DNA from: Alphaproteobacteria bacterium
GTDB taxonomy: Bacteria; Pseudomonadota; Alphaproteobacteria; Sphingomonadales; Sphingomonadaceae
Direction of reading: 5' to 3'
Assembly (NCBI GenBank): GCA_018823325.1
Contig: JAHJIJ010000002.1
Location: forward strand, 209,744-273,743
Length of the DNA stretch: 64,000 nucleotides
Under the pieces are notes generated by a model. The model ran no database searches, was not told the DNA's origin, and worked only from the letters and a program-made list of their open reading frames with translations. Within the stretch, counting starts at the first letter, position 1. Every line of letters starts with the position of its first letter. Shown here in pieces: positions 8,784 to 18,594 of the stretch. Made by a program: the position numbers and the translations under genes.

Positions 8784-10316
8784 TCAGTACGCCCGCCCGA
8801 CCAGTACCCGCTCCACCGCCTTCTCGCCGGTGAAGATACACGTCCCACTCGCCGGCACCGCATCGAGCGGCACGTTGCGCAGAGTCAGCTTCTCGCCCTT
8901 GAGCCATTCGACGACCTTGTCGAGCGCCGCGCCCGTGGGCTTGCTCCACTCCACCTCGACCCAACCGGGCTTGTCGCCCTCAAACGAACCGGCAAGCGCC
9001 GTCAGTTCGCTCACATCGCGGCGGATGTTTGCGTCCAGCCGCGCCTTGGCTTCGCCGTGCAGCACCGTCTGGAAATCGCGCAGCATGTCCGCAACACCAG
9101 CGATGAATGCCTCACGCGTCATGATCTCGCTCGCCAGCTTGCCCGCCTCATTGTAGAGCCGGTCGCGGCGCAGGACGGAGACATTGCCGCCCGCCACGTC
9201 ACGGCCGCCGACCTCGACGATCACCGGCGCGCCCTTCTTCACCCAGCTCCAGCGCTTGGGCGCGGCCTTGATCGGCTTCTTGTCGAACAGCACGCGCAGC
9301 GGCTCGCGGAAGGCGTCCACATTGCCCAGTTCCTTGGCCAGTTCCGCGCAGTAATCGATCACCGCCGCGTCTTCGTCATTGTCGCGCAGCATCGGCACGA
9401 TCACGACCTGATGGGGCGCGATCATCGGCGGGCAGCGCAGCCCGTCATCGTCGCCATGGACCATGATGACGCCGCCGATCATGCGGGTCGAGACGCCCCA
9501 GCTCGTCGTGTGGCAGAGCGCCTGCTGTCCCTCCTGATTCTGGTACTGGATGCCGGCCGCCTTGGCGAAGCCGGTGCCGAGATAGTGCGACGTGCCGGCC
9601 TGCAGCGCCTTGCCGTCCTGCATCATCGCCTCGATGGAATAGGTCGCGACCGCGCCGGGGAAACGCTCATTCTCCGGCTTCTCGCCCGCAACCACTGGCA
9701 TGGCCAGCTCGGTCTCGGCGAAATCGCGATACATTTCGAGCGCACGCATGGTCTCGGTGCGGGCGTCCGCCTCGTCGGCATGAGCGGTGTGCCCTTCCTG
9801 CCAGAGGAATTCGCTGGTGCGCAGGAACATGCGGGTGCGCATTTCCCAGCGCACGACGTTGGCCCATTGGTTGGTGAGCAGCGGCAGATCGCGCCAGCTC
9901 TGCACCCAGCGCGCCATCGCCTTGCCGATCACCGTCTCGGATGTCGGGCGCACGACCAGCGGCTCCTCCAGCTTGCTGTCCGGATCAGTCTGCAGCTTGC
10001 CGTCGATGCTCTTCAGCCGGTGGTGCGTAACGACCGCCATTTCCTTGGCGAAGCCCTCCACATGGTCGGCTTCCTCAGCGAAGAAGGAGAGCGGAATGAA
10101 CAGCGGGAAATAGCAGTTCTCGACGCCCGCCGCCTTGATGCGCGCGTCCATCAGCTTCTGGATGCGTTCCCATATGCCATAGCCCCAGGGGCGGATGACC
10201 ATGCAGCCGCGCACGCCGCTTTCCTCGGCAAGATCGGCCTCGCTGATCACGGCCTGATACCAGGCGGCAAAGTCCTTGGCTCGAGTGACGGGCAGCGCGT
10301 GCTTGATGTTCGACAA
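8784..10316 (-). CDS. proS: Prolyl-tRNA synthetase, eukaryote/archaeon-like form
   Basis: This enzyme charges tRNA-Pro with proline. At 510 residues it lacks the long editing insertion of the usual bacterial form and ends in a tyrosine after a C-terminal extension (VERVLVGRAY), as eukaryote/archaeal-type enzymes do. Class II aminoacyl synthetase features include VIRPWGYGIWERIQ at about residues 40-55, LVVRPTSETVIG (motif 2 region) and WQEGHTAHADEADA. It seems to be the organism's housekeeping copy, but that needs genome-wide checking. The ATG at 10316 is followed directly by family-like sequence. Confidence 0.92.
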   Translation of the reverse strand: MSNIKHALPVTRAKDFAAWYQAVISEADLAEESGVRGCMVIRPWGYGIWERIQKLMDARIKAAGVENCYFPLFIPLSFFAEEADHVEGFAKEMAVVTHHRLKSIDGKLQTDPDSKLEEPLVVRPTSETVIGKAMARWVQSWRDLPLLTNQWANVVRWEMRTRMFLRTSEFLWQEGHTAHADEADARTETMRALEMYRDFAETELAMPVVAGEKPENERFPGAVATYSIEAMMQDGKALQAGTSHYLGTGFAKAAGIQYQNQEGQQALCHTTSWGVSTRMIGGVIMVHGDDDGLRCPPMIAPHQVVIVPMLRDNDEDAAVIDYCAELAKELGNVDAFREPLRVLFDKKPIKAAPKRWSWVKKGAPVIVEVGGRDVAGGNVSVLRRDRLYNEAGKLASEIMTREAFIAGVADMLRDFQTVLHGEAKARLDANIRRDVSELTALAGSFEGDKPGWVEVEWSKPTGAALDKVVEWLKGEKLTLRNVPLDAVPASGTCIFTGEKAVERVLVGRAY

Positions 10317-10452
10317 TGTCTGGTTTCCGGGCTTTGGAATGAAGGATCGCAGCGCTCTTTAGTGGCGGCGCGGGAAAATACCAAGGCGTTCCCGCCTCGC
10401 ACCGACTGCCGGCGCGCGGGAACTTTCCGCGCCGTCGCTCGTCCCGTCTCCA

Positions 10453-12342
10453 ATGTCCAACATTCCGTCGATGATCCGCACCCTGCCCCGCCGCACGCGC
10501 ATCATCGTCGTGGTGACGCTGGGTCTTCTCGTTGCGTTGCTCGCGCTACTTGTGTTCGCTGCCAGCTTCCCCGCCTCGTGGTTGAAGGCCGCAACTGAGC
10601 GGCGTCTGTCTGAACGCATCGGTACAACCGCGACCATCGGCACAATGAAGCGAGAGAGCGCCTTTTCGCTGAGCCCTGTCATCCAGGTGCGCGACGTTCG
10701 CGTCCCCCAGCCCGCCTGGGCAGGCAACGGTGATCTGGCGCGGATCGAGGCTCTGAGGCTTAAACTGCCGCTCGTCGGCATGCTGCTGGGAAGCGGCGCC
10801 CCGCAGCTTCTCTCCGCCCAAGGCGTGCGCCTGACGCTCGTTCGGGACGAGAACCGGCGCAAGAGCTGGGACGCCCTCGATCGCGACGAGGGTGGAGATG
10901 GCGGCGGCGAGGAAATGCCGCTCGTGCGCGTCGACGATGCAGTGATCGACTATCGCGACGCCTTCCAGCAGCGGCGTTTCACCATCAGCCTCACCGTTGA
11001 CCCGCAGCAGGGCCTGCGCGGCTCGGGCAAGGGCACCGTCGAAGGCGAGCCTGTGACGCTGCGGCTGATCGGCGCCCCGATGCGTTCAGGTAGGACATGG
11101 CCGTTCGACGCGCACATCATGGGCGAAGCGCTGAACATGCACGCGCGCGGGACAATGGCAGGACCACTGCGCACGAGCGACATGACGTTCAAGATCTCGG
11201 CCCGGGCCAGCAACCTCAAGCTTGTCGATCGGATCATCGAGGCCGGGCTGTTCGGCACCCAGCCTGTCGATATGTCCGCAAATGTGCAACGACGCGACGG
11301 GGTGTGGCGTGTGGCCGATCTGGGCGGCAGGGTGGGTCGCAGCCGATTTACCGGCGCGCTGACCGTCCGCAAGGTCGATGGCCGCACGAAGCTCGACGGT
11401 GAAGCGCGGTTCAGCCAGCTCGATTTCGAGGACCTTGCCGATGATAAGGGCCTGGCTGCCGCCGTCGCGCTCGAGCGCGCGCAGGGCCAGCGCCTCGTGC
11501 CCAACACGCGCATCAACATTCGCAAGATCGATACCACCGACGGGCGCATCGCCGTGCAGGTGGACCGCATTCTCGATGGCCGCCGCCCCTCATCCCTCGC
11601 CAATGCCAGCGCCGTGCTCAACCTCGACAATCGCATCCTGACCGTCGATCCGCTGCGCATCGGCCTCACCCAGGGCGTGCTCAGTGGACGCGCCGTGGTC
11701 GATCAGCGGGACGGCCAGCCCAAGCCCACCGTCACGCTGGCGCTCGATATGCGCAACAGCAGCATAGCCGCGCTTGCAGGTGGCGGCGGGAACAGCGAAG
11801 GCGATGTGGAAGGCCGCGTCGATGCGCGCGCGCAGCTGACGGGCGTTGGCGACACCATCCGCGAGGCCGTTGGCCAGTCGAACGGCACGGTGGGCGCCGT
11901 CACGCGCGGCGGCTCGATGCCGGCCCGCCTCGCCGGCCTGCTCGGCTTCGACATTGGTAAGGGCCTGTTTGGCGACGAGGATGCGCGCGAAGCGCTGCGC
12001 TGCGGCGTCATCCGGATGGACCTGCGCGGAGGCCGTGGCGCGGTGCGCACGCTCGTCGTCGATACGGCCGTAAGCCAGACGCGCGGGACCGGCACGGTGA
12101 GCTTCCCGGCCGAACGGCTGGATCTCACACTCAATGGCCTCGCCAAGAGCGAGCATGCGCTTCAGTTACCGGGGGACGCCAAGCTGCGCGGCACGATCCG
12201 CAACCCGGAGCTCGTCGTGCCGGAAGGCACACGGTCTGTCGGCAATATTCTCAAGGCCGTCGGCCGAGCGATCGGCGGACGCGCGGAAACAGCGGCAGAC
12301 GCCGACTGCGCCTCGTTGATCGCTCGAACTTTGGGGGACTGA
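10453..12342 (+). CDS. AsmA family protein
   Basis: This 629-residue protein is anchored by one N-terminal transmembrane helix (about residues 18-42, IIVVVTLGLLVALLALLVF), followed by a long periplasmic beta-rich part. AsmA-family proteins are thought to support lipid transport or assembly between the membranes. The early segment with ERRLSERIGTTATIGTM and the later AsmA C-terminal-like region (VRTLVVDTAVSQTRGTGTVS, LDLTLNGLAKS) fit the family. It is transcribed away from proS and converges on phaR with only 12 bases between. Confidence 0.82.
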   Translation: MSNIPSMIRTLPRRTRIIVVVTLGLLVALLALLVFAASFPASWLKAATERRLSERIGTTATIGTMKRESAFSLSPVIQVRDVRVPQPAWAGNGDLARIEALRLKLPLVGMLLGSGAPQLLSAQGVRLTLVRDENRRKSWDALDRDEGGDGGGEEMPLVRVDDAVIDYRDAFQQRRFTISLTVDPQQGLRGSGKGTVEGEPVTLRLIGAPMRSGRTWPFDAHIMGEALNMHARGTMAGPLRTSDMTFKISARASNLKLVDRIIEAGLFGTQPVDMSANVQRRDGVWRVADLGGRVGRSRFTGALTVRKVDGRTKLDGEARFSQLDFEDLADDKGLAAAVALERAQGQRLVPNTRINIRKIDTTDGRIAVQVDRILDGRRPSSLANASAVLNLDNRILTVDPLRIGLTQGVLSGRAVVDQRDGQPKPTVTLALDMRNSSIAALAGGGGNSEGDVEGRVDARAQLTGVGDTIREAVGQSNGTVGAVTRGGSMPARLAGLLGFDIGKGLFGDEDAREALRCGVIRMDLRGGRGAVRTLVVDTAVSQTRGTGTVSFPAERLDLTLNGLAKSEHALQLPGDAKLRGTIRNPELVVPEGTRSVGNILKAVGRAIGGRAETAADADCASLIARTLGD

Positions 12343-12354
12343 GCGTCGGCGGAA

Positions 12355-12909
12355 TCAGCCGCCCAGCTTGTCGATCTTTGCGTTGAGCGCGGCAAGCTGC
12401 GCCTTCAGCTCGGCCACCTCATCGGCGGACTCGCCGGCCTTCGCAGGCGCCGCCGGCATGGCAGGCTTGAACGCGCTGGCCGCAGCATTCAGCATTTCCA
12501 TGTTGCGCTTGGCAATCTCGGCGAATGGACCGCCGGCAAAGGCGCCCTGCATCGCTTCCTGAAATTGCTGCTGGTTCTTGCGGAAGGCTTCCATGCTCGC
12601 TTCAAGATATTGCGGCACCATGGATTGCATGGAGTCGCCGTAGAGCGAGATCAGCTGGCGCAGGAAGCTCACCGGGAGCATGTTCTCGCCCCGCTGTTCT
12701 TCTTCCATGATGATCTGCGTGAGGACGTTGTGCGTAATGTCCTCGCCGGACTTCGCATCGACGACCACGAAATCGCGGCCCTCGCGAGTCATCTGCGAAA
12801 GGAGTTCTAGCGTGATGTAACTTGAGGTTTCCGTGTCATAGAGACGCCGGTTGGCGTACTTCTTGATGACAATGGTTCCTGATTCGCCACCCGATTTCGA
12901 TCGTGCCAT
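12355..12909 (-). CDS. phaR: Polyhydroxyalkanoate synthesis repressor
   Basis: PhaR is a DNA-binding sensor of PHA granules that represses phasin and PHA genes. The 184-residue protein has the conserved N-terminal PHB/PHA accumulation regulator domain (TIVIKKYANRRLYDTETSSY, then GRDFVVVDAKSGEDITHNVL) and the middle PHB-binding repeats. It ends in an Ala/Lys-rich coiled-coil-like tail. ATG 12909 has GGAG at good spacing; an ATG at 12942 is less likely. It is divergent from the PHA-synthase-like gene, whose start region overlaps the phaR promoter. Confidence 0.92.
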   Translation of the reverse strand: MARSKSGGESGTIVIKKYANRRLYDTETSSYITLELLSQMTREGRDFVVVDAKSGEDITHNVLTQIIMEEEQRGENMLPVSFLRQLISLYGDSMQSMVPQYLEASMEAFRKNQQQFQEAMQGAFAGGPFAEIAKRNMEMLNAAASAFKPAMPAAPAKAGESADEVAELKAQLAALNAKIDKLGG

Positions 12910-12931
12910 ATCTGATGCTCCGCCCTCCGGT

Positions 12932-14038
12932 GTGCGCAGCATAGCATCCTTTCTTTCCGCACCGCAACATGGCCCGCGCCCGTTGCCGTTGTTTCTTTCG
13001 ATATTGTGGCACGTAACGGCACAGAATCCGCAATTGCGGCGGCGTGCCTTCGCCGGATTGCGCCGGTTTCAGACAGCGCCCCGCCCACCCGCATCCGATC
13101 TTCCGGAAATTGCTGCGCGGAATGGACGCGCGACTTTGCTGGCGCGAAACGGCGGCGCACAACGCGCATTTGCGGTGGACGAAAGCGGAAAAGCGCCCGT
13201 CGTTTTGATCCCTTCGCTCATCAATCCCCCCAATGTTCTCGACTTGACCGAGCGCCGCTCCCTGATGCGCTTTTTGCTGCAGCAGGGGCATGAAGTCCTC
13301 CTGCTCGACTGGGGCACGCCGGGCGCAGACGAACGATCGATCGACCTTGCCGATCATGTCGAGGCGCTGCTCCTGCCGCTGCTCGACCGGCTCGCGCGCC
13401 CTCCCCTTCTGGCCGGGTACTGCCTTGGCGGCACGCTGGCGATTGGCGCCGCTGCCCGGTTGCGGGCACGCGGCAGACCCGCAGCCGGCGTGGCCACCAT
13501 TGCCGCGCCGTGGGATTTTTCCGCCTATGACGAAGGCTTCCTGGCCCAGCTTGCCGAGACATGGTCAAAAGCGAAGGCCGGCTGCGAAGCACTGGGCCTC
13601 GTGCCAATGGAGGTTTTCCAGACCGGCTTCTGGTCGCTCGATCCGGAGCGGACCATCCAAAAATATGCGGCGTTCGGCGAGATGGACGAGAACACGCCCG
13701 CCTACCACGGCTTCATCGCGCTGGAGGACTGGGCGAATCAGGGGGCGCCGCTCACCCTCGCAAGCGGACGCGATCTTGCGGAGCGCTGCTATGGCGCCAA
13801 TATGACGGCCGGTGGCCAATGGTCCATCCATGGTACGATCGCCGATCCGCAAGCGCTCGATTGCCCGACGCTCGCCATCGCCTCGACCACGGATCGGATC
13901 GTGCCGGCCGCAGCCGCTCCGCCCGCTGCGGAGCGGATCGACCTTGCGCTCGGCCATGTCGGCATGATGATCGGCAGCCGGGCGGAAGAACAGCTCTGGA
14001 GAGGATTGAGCGACTGGCTTTCGCGCTGTGGCGGCTGA
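12932..14038 (+). CDS. PHA-synthase-like alpha/beta hydrolase with Cys nucleophile
   Basis: This protein resembles poly-3-hydroxyalkanoate synthases. It has the synthase-type box GYCLGG, in which cysteine replaces the lipase serine, [10 protein letters not shown] after the first strands, and a C-terminal LGHVGMMIG with the catalytic-type histidine. It is only about 370 residues, much shorter than class I PhaC (about 580-600) and nearer to class III PhaC size. No phaE is adjacent. The start is uncertain: GTG 12932 avoids overlap with phaR, the open frame extends to 12851, and TTG 12983 begins just before the conserved PLPLFL. Confidence 0.7.
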   Translation: MRSIASFLSAPQHGPRPLPLFLSILWHVTAQNPQLRRRAFAGLRRFQTAPRPPASDLPEIAARNGRATLLARNGGAQRAFAVDESGKAPVVLIPSLINPPNVLDLTERRSLMRFLLQQGHEVLLLDWGTPGADERSIDLADHVEALLLPLLDRLARPPLLAGYCLGGTLAIGAAARLRARGRPAAGVATIAAPWDFSAYDEGFLAQLAETWSKAKAGCEALGLVPMEVFQTGFWSLDPERTIQKYAAFGEMDENTPAYHGFIALEDWANQGAPLTLASGRDLAERCYGANMTAGGQWSIHGTIADPQALDCPTLAIASTTDRIVPAAAAPPAAERIDLALGHVGMMIGSRAEEQLWRGLSDWLSRCGG

Positions 14039-14105
14039 TGCTAGAGGCCCGGCACGAGAGAGCAACCCGCGCCCATGGCGCCGCAATCGAGGGACCTGCC
14101 AAGAC

Positions 14106-15278
14106 ATGACCGACATCGTCATTACCGCCGCCAAACGCACGCCTGTGGGCAGCTTTCTGGGCAGTTTCGCCAGCACGCCCGCGCATGAGCTCGGCCGCGT
14201 TGCCATCGTGGCCGCGCTGGAGCAGGCCGGCGTTGCACCCGATGAGGTCAACGAGCTGATCTTCGGCCAGGTGCTCACCGCGACTCAGGGCCAGAACCCG
14301 GCTCGCCAGGCGGCCGTCCATGCCGGCATCCCCGCCGACCGTACCGCCCTCACGATCAATCAGGTCTGTGGCTCGGGCCTGCGTGCCGTTGCCCTCGCCG
14401 CCCAGGCAATCCGCTGCGGCGACGCCAGCATCATGGTCGCGGGCGGACAGGAGAACATGTCGCTCTCCCCGCATGCCCAGTTGATGCGCGCCGGCACCAA
14501 GATGGGGCCGCTCACGTTGATCGATACCATGGTTCATGACGGCCTGACCGACGCCTTCAACAATTATCACATGGGCATCACTGCCGAAAATCTCGCGGAG
14601 AAATATCAGATCACGCGCGAGGAGCAGGACGCTTTTGCGGCAGCCAGCCAGAACAAGGCGGAAGCCGCGCGCGCCGCCGGTCGCTTCGCAGACGAGATCG
14701 TCCCCGTCACGGTCAAGGGCCGCAAGGGCGATACGATTGTCGATGCGGATGAATATATCCGTGCGGGTGCAACCGTCGAGGGAATGGCCGGCCTGCGTCC
14801 CGCCTTCAAGAAGGACGGCACAGTCACCGCCGGCAACGCCAGCGGCGTGAACGATGGCGCTGCGGCGCTGGTGCTGATGAGCGCGGACGAAGCGGCAAAG
14901 CGCGGCGCGACCGTTCTGGCGCGCATCGCGAGCTGGGCGACCTGTGGCGTCGATCCGTCCATCATGGGCATCGGCCCCGCTCCGGCCAGCCGCATCGCGC
15001 TGGAAAAGGCAGGCTGGTCGCTCGCCGATCTGGACCTGATCGAAGCCAATGAGGCGTTTGCGGCTCAGGCTCTTTCGGTCGGCAAGGAACTGGGCTGGAA
15101 TCCGGACATCGTAAACGTCAATGGCGGCGCCATTGCCCTCGGCCATCCCATCGGTGCTTCAGGCGCGCGCGTGCTGACGACACTGCTTTATGAGCTGGCA
15201 CGCCGCGACGGCAAGAAGGGCCTCGCGACACTGTGCATCGGCGGCGGCATGGGCATTGCCATGTGCGTCGAGCGTTAA
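14106..15278 (+). CDS. phaA: Acetyl-CoA C-acetyltransferase (thiolase)
   Basis: This 390-residue thiolase condenses two acetyl-CoA to acetoacetyl-CoA for polyhydroxybutyrate synthesis, or runs in reverse in catabolism. The catalytic cysteine sits in [11 protein letters not shown] (about residue 88), the histidine in [11 protein letters not shown], and the second cysteine in CIGGGMG near the end, all intact. The ATG at 14106 follows a short gap after the PHA-synthase-like gene, consistent with co-transcription. A strong terminator follows at 15302. The phaA symbol is suggested by context; atoB is an equivalent reading. Confidence 0.9.
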   Translation: MTDIVITAAKRTPVGSFLGSFASTPAHELGRVAIVAALEQAGVAPDEVNELIFGQVLTATQGQNPARQAAVHAGIPADRTALTINQVCGSGLRAVALAAQAIRCGDASIMVAGGQENMSLSPHAQLMRAGTKMGPLTLIDTMVHDGLTDAFNNYHMGITAENLAEKYQITREEQDAFAAASQNKAEAARAAGRFADEIVPVTVKGRKGDTIVDADEYIRAGATVEGMAGLRPAFKKDGTVTAGNASGVNDGAAALVLMSADEAAKRGATVLARIASWATCGVDPSIMGIGPAPASRIALEKAGWSLADLDLIEANEAFAAQALSVGKELGWNPDIVNVNGGAIALGHPIGASGARVLTTLLYELARRDGKKGLATLCIGGGMGIAMCVER

Positions 15279-15301
15279 GCGCACAGACAATCTGAAAGAA
15301 T

Positions 15302-15330
15302 GCGCCAGCCCCGCAAAGGCTGGCGTTTTC
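15302..15330 (+). terminator. Intrinsic terminator after the thiolase gene
   Basis: CGCCAGCC and GGCTGGCG form an 8-base stem around a short CCGCAAA loop, followed by TTTTCGTTT. It lies 24 bases after the thiolase stop, as expected for the end of that operon. Confidence 0.85.
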
Positions 15331-15430
15331 GTTTGTGCTTGCGACGCAACAGCCGATTCACGCCGGTCCCTTCAGCATGGACAAAGGCCGCAGCCACGCG
15401 AAGCAGACCTCAGGTTATGCGCCACCTCCC

Positions 15431-15535
15431 GTTCGGGCCGAGCCTGTGGAAGCCCTGCCCTTCTGCTTTGACTTGGGCCGGATACGTTGGCTCTTCAGCT
15501 TTCACGCTTCCGTTTGGACAGGCTGAGCGCGAAGC
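15431..15535. repeat. Degenerate intergenic inverted-repeat element
   Basis: The 460 bases between the thiolase and mrpA (15279-15738) hold no convincing gene. Within them, a left arm near 15431-15453 (GTTCGGGCCGAGCCTGTGG) and a right arm near 15511-15535 (contains GGACAGGCTGAGCGCGAA) are imperfect inverted copies of one another, about 13 of 18 bases matching. Both resemble the GTTCGxGCTGAGCCTGTCGAAGC intergenic repeats I recall from sphingomonads. Identity as a family member is from memory, not from a search. Confidence 0.5.
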
Positions 15536-15738
15536 CTTTTGCTCCCGTCACAACTTTCAGGCGTCCCGCGTGAAGAATCCATGGATTCAGCGCCTCTCAG
15601 TCGGAAAAGTCGGCGCTATCTGCTTGTCCTCGCTGGCCATTCTGGGGATAAGGTGTCTATAGCCCTTCGGGGATCAGCCGATCTCGATCTCCATCGCGGA
15701 TCATCAATCGCCAACCGGCGCATCATTGGAGGCACGGA

Positions 15739-18594
15739 TTGTTGTTGCTGATACTCGCCCTGCTGCCCTTTTTCGGCGCATTGCTGGTGGCGATACTCAG
15801 CGGCGCCAGCCGCAACCTTCAGGCAAGCGTCGCCGCTGCCACGACCGGCGCCGCGCTGGCCCTTCTGCTCGCTTATACTCCAGCGGCACTGACCGGGCAG
15901 ACACCCGCTGTCCAGTTCGACTGGATTCCGGCGCTCGGCCTGTCCTTCGGCTTCTTTCTCGATCCTTTGGGGGCGATGTTTGCCGGGCTGATCCTCGGCA
16001 TCGGCCTCCTCATCATCATCTACGCCCGCTTCTATCTCGCATCCGAAGATCCGATGGGTCGGTTCCTGGCCTTTCTCCTGCTGTTTCAGGGCGCGATGCT
16101 CGGCATCGTGATTTCCGACAATGTGCTGTTGCTGCTCGTTTTCTGGGAAATGACGAGCCTGTCGTCATTCTTGCTGATCGGCTTTTGGCGTCACACCGCC
16201 GAAGCGCGGCAAGGCGCACGGATGGCCCTCGTCGTCACGGGTGGCGGCGGACTTGCGTTGATCGCGGGCATGCTTCTGCTGGGCAACATCGCCGGGTCTT
16301 TTGATCTGCGGGTTATCCTCGCCAGCGGCGCTCTCATTCAGGCCTCACCGCTGTATCCGGTCGCCCTCATTCTGATCCTGCTGGGTTGCTTCACCAAATC
16401 GGCGCAATTCCCATTCCACTTCTGGCTCCCGCACGCCATGGCCGCTCCGACGCCGGTGAGCGCTTATCTCCATTCGGCCACGATGGTGAAAGCCGGTATC
16501 TTCCTCCTCGCGCGGCTTTGGCCTGCGCTGGCCGGCACGGATCTGTGGTTCTATCTGGTGGGCACGACAGGCCTCGTCACCATGACGCTGGGCGCGGCAA
16601 TCGCGCTGTTCAAAACCGATCTCAAGGCCATCCTGGCTTACTCAACGGTCAGCCACCTTGGGCTGCTCACGATGCTGTTCGGCTTCGGCACCAGCGCGGC
16701 GGCCATGGCCGGGGTGTTCCACATCCTCAATCACGCCGTGTTCAAGGCCGCGCTGTTCATGAACGCCGGAATTGTGGATCATGAGGCCGGCACGCGCGAC
16801 ATAAGGCGGCTGGGCGGGCTGGCCACGCTGATGCCGATCAGCGCAACGCTCGCCATCGTCGCGGCAGCATCCATGGCGGGATTGCCACCGCTCAACGGCT
16901 TCCTCTCCAAGGAGATGATGCTTTACGAGGCCTCGCACACGGTCTGGAACGGCATGACACTGTTCGTGCCGATCGTCGCCGTCATCGCCGCCACGCTCTC
17001 CGTCGCCTATTCCCTACGCTACGCGGTTCACGTCTATCTGGGGCGCACGCGCGACGATTATCCGCACAAGCCGCACGACCCGCCCTTCGGCCTCTGGGCA
17101 CCCTCGGGCTTGCTGGTCGTGCTCGTTATTCTCATCGGCCTGTTTCCCGGCACGATCACGCGTCCGCTGGTGCAGCCCGTCGCCGATGTGGTGACCGGAA
17201 ACACGGCGGGCGTCTTCGCGCCGGCGCTGTGGCATGGGCTGAACGCGGCGCTCTTCATGAGCATGTTTGCGGTCGCGGTCGGCGCGCTGATGCTCTGGCG
17301 GCACGGCCTCATCGAACGGATATGGGATGTCCTCCCTCTCCCCGAAGCCAAGCGCCTGTTCGATTTCTTCATAGACCGGCTCGTCAAGGCGAGCCGCGTC
17401 TTCGCCGAGACCATTCATAATGGCTCGCTGCAACGACAGCTCACCCTGATCTTCAGCCTCGCGATCCTGCTTGCCGTGGAAGGTGTCATGGTCGGCGGCG
17501 GAATGGAAACCGGTAGCCGCGAAACCATTCCTGCAACGCCTATCGCCATTATCGGCTGGCTTCTGCTGATCGGCGCCACGGTCGCTGTCGTGATGTCGCA
17601 GCGTGAGCGCTATCTCACGCTCGTCTTCATCAGCGTCATCGGGCTGATCGTTTCGCTCGGCTTTGTCTATCTCTCCGCACCCGATCTCGCCCTGACGCAG
17701 ATTTCGGTCGAGACGGTGACCATCCTTCTCCTTCTGCTTGCCCTCAACATGCTGCCCAAGAAACCGGCGCGTCTCTCCAGCAACAGCCTGCGCCTGCGGG
17801 ATGGATTGCTGGGGATCGCCGGGGGAGCCGTGGCCGGGCTGGCCGCATGGGCAGTGATGACCCGCGTCCCCAATGATCCGATTTCGACTTTCCACTGGGA
17901 AAACAGCTATTCGGGCGGCGGCGGCACCAATGTGGTCAACGTTACCCTGGTGGACTTCCGCGCCTTCGACACGTTCGGCGAAATCATCGTATTGGGCATT
18001 GCGGCGCTCGCCATCTTCGCATTGCTCCAGCCGGCCACGCGCGGCGCCTCGGGCGCAAGGCTGCGCGCCTGGGTGCCCGACTTCGTGCGTTCGCCCGAGC
18101 GGCACCCGATGATGTTCGTGGTTGCGACACGGCTACTCTTCCCGCTTGCCGTGATGGTCGGCATCTACATCTTCCTGCGCGGGCACAACCTCCCCGGCGG
18201 CGGCTTCATCGCGGGTCTTATCATCTCCATCGCAGTGCTGATGCAGTATATGGCCTCAGGGTTCGAATGGGCCGAGCAGCGCCGCAAGTTCGACGAGCAT
18301 CTGATGATCGGCCTCGGTGTCATCATCGCGGCACTGACCGGCATCGGCTCGCTCCTCTTCGGCGCGCCCTTGTTCACCAGCGCCTTTGGCTATTTCACGC
18401 TGCCGGTGGTCGGCACCTTCGAACTGGCGACGGCCATGTTCTTCGACATTGGCGTGGCGATGACGGTGATCGGCGCGGTGATGCTCGCTCTGGCTGAACT
18501 CAGCCACATTGCTCAACGAGCGGATAAGGAAGATCAGGTCGATCACGAACCGATGGACGTTGACCCGGCCCGCAAGCGAAAGGTGATGCCATGA
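15739..18594 (+). CDS. mrpA: Mrp Na+/H+ antiporter subunit A/B fusion
   Basis: This 951-residue polytopic protein is the large proton-conducting subunit of the Mrp/Mnh monovalent-cation/H+ antiporter, related to NuoL. The NuoL-like core spans roughly residues 60-460, with the conserved FPFHFWLPHAMAAPTPVSAY and lysine segments. The rest includes the MrpA C-terminal extension and, after about residue 780, an MrpB-like domain (LFPLAVMVGIYIFLRGHNLP, GGGFIAGLI). This explains the absence of a separate mrpB. It begins with TTG 15739 after GGAGG with 6-base spacing, and overlaps mrpC by 4 bases. Confidence 0.93.
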   Translation: MLLLILALLPFFGALLVAILSGASRNLQASVAAATTGAALALLLAYTPAALTGQTPAVQFDWIPALGLSFGFFLDPLGAMFAGLILGIGLLIIIYARFYLASEDPMGRFLAFLLLFQGAMLGIVISDNVLLLLVFWEMTSLSSFLLIGFWRHTAEARQGARMALVVTGGGGLALIAGMLLLGNIAGSFDLRVILASGALIQASPLYPVALILILLGCFTKSAQFPFHFWLPHAMAAPTPVSAYLHSATMVKAGIFLLARLWPALAGTDLWFYLVGTTGLVTMTLGAAIALFKTDLKAILAYSTVSHLGLLTMLFGFGTSAAAMAGVFHILNHAVFKAALFMNAGIVDHEAGTRDIRRLGGLATLMPISATLAIVAAASMAGLPPLNGFLSKEMMLYEASHTVWNGMTLFVPIVAVIAATLSVAYSLRYAVHVYLGRTRDDYPHKPHDPPFGLWAPSGLLVVLVILIGLFPGTITRPLVQPVADVVTGNTAGVFAPALWHGLNAALFMSMFAVAVGALMLWRHGLIERIWDVLPLPEAKRLFDFFIDRLVKASRVFAETIHNGSLQRQLTLIFSLAILLAVEGVMVGGGMETGSRETIPATPIAIIGWLLLIGATVAVVMSQRERYLTLVFISVIGLIVSLGFVYLSAPDLALTQISVETVTILLLLLALNMLPKKPARLSSNSLRLRDGLLGIAGGAVAGLAAWAVMTRVPNDPISTFHWENSYSGGGGTNVVNVTLVDFRAFDTFGEIIVLGIAALAIFALLQPATRGASGARLRAWVPDFVRSPERHPMMFVVATRLLFPLAVMVGIYIFLRGHNLPGGGFIAGLIISIAVLMQYMASGFEWAEQRRKFDEHLMIGLGVIIAALTGIGSLLFGAPLFTSAFGYFTLPVVGTFELATAMFFDIGVAMTVIGAVMLALAELSHIAQRADKEDQVDHEPMDVDPARKRKVMP

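Noticed and set aside
15299..15751. Several short plus-strand open frames in the gap before mrpA
   Set aside because: They overlap the thiolase terminator and the inverted-repeat element, have no ribosome site or family likeness, and compete with each other.
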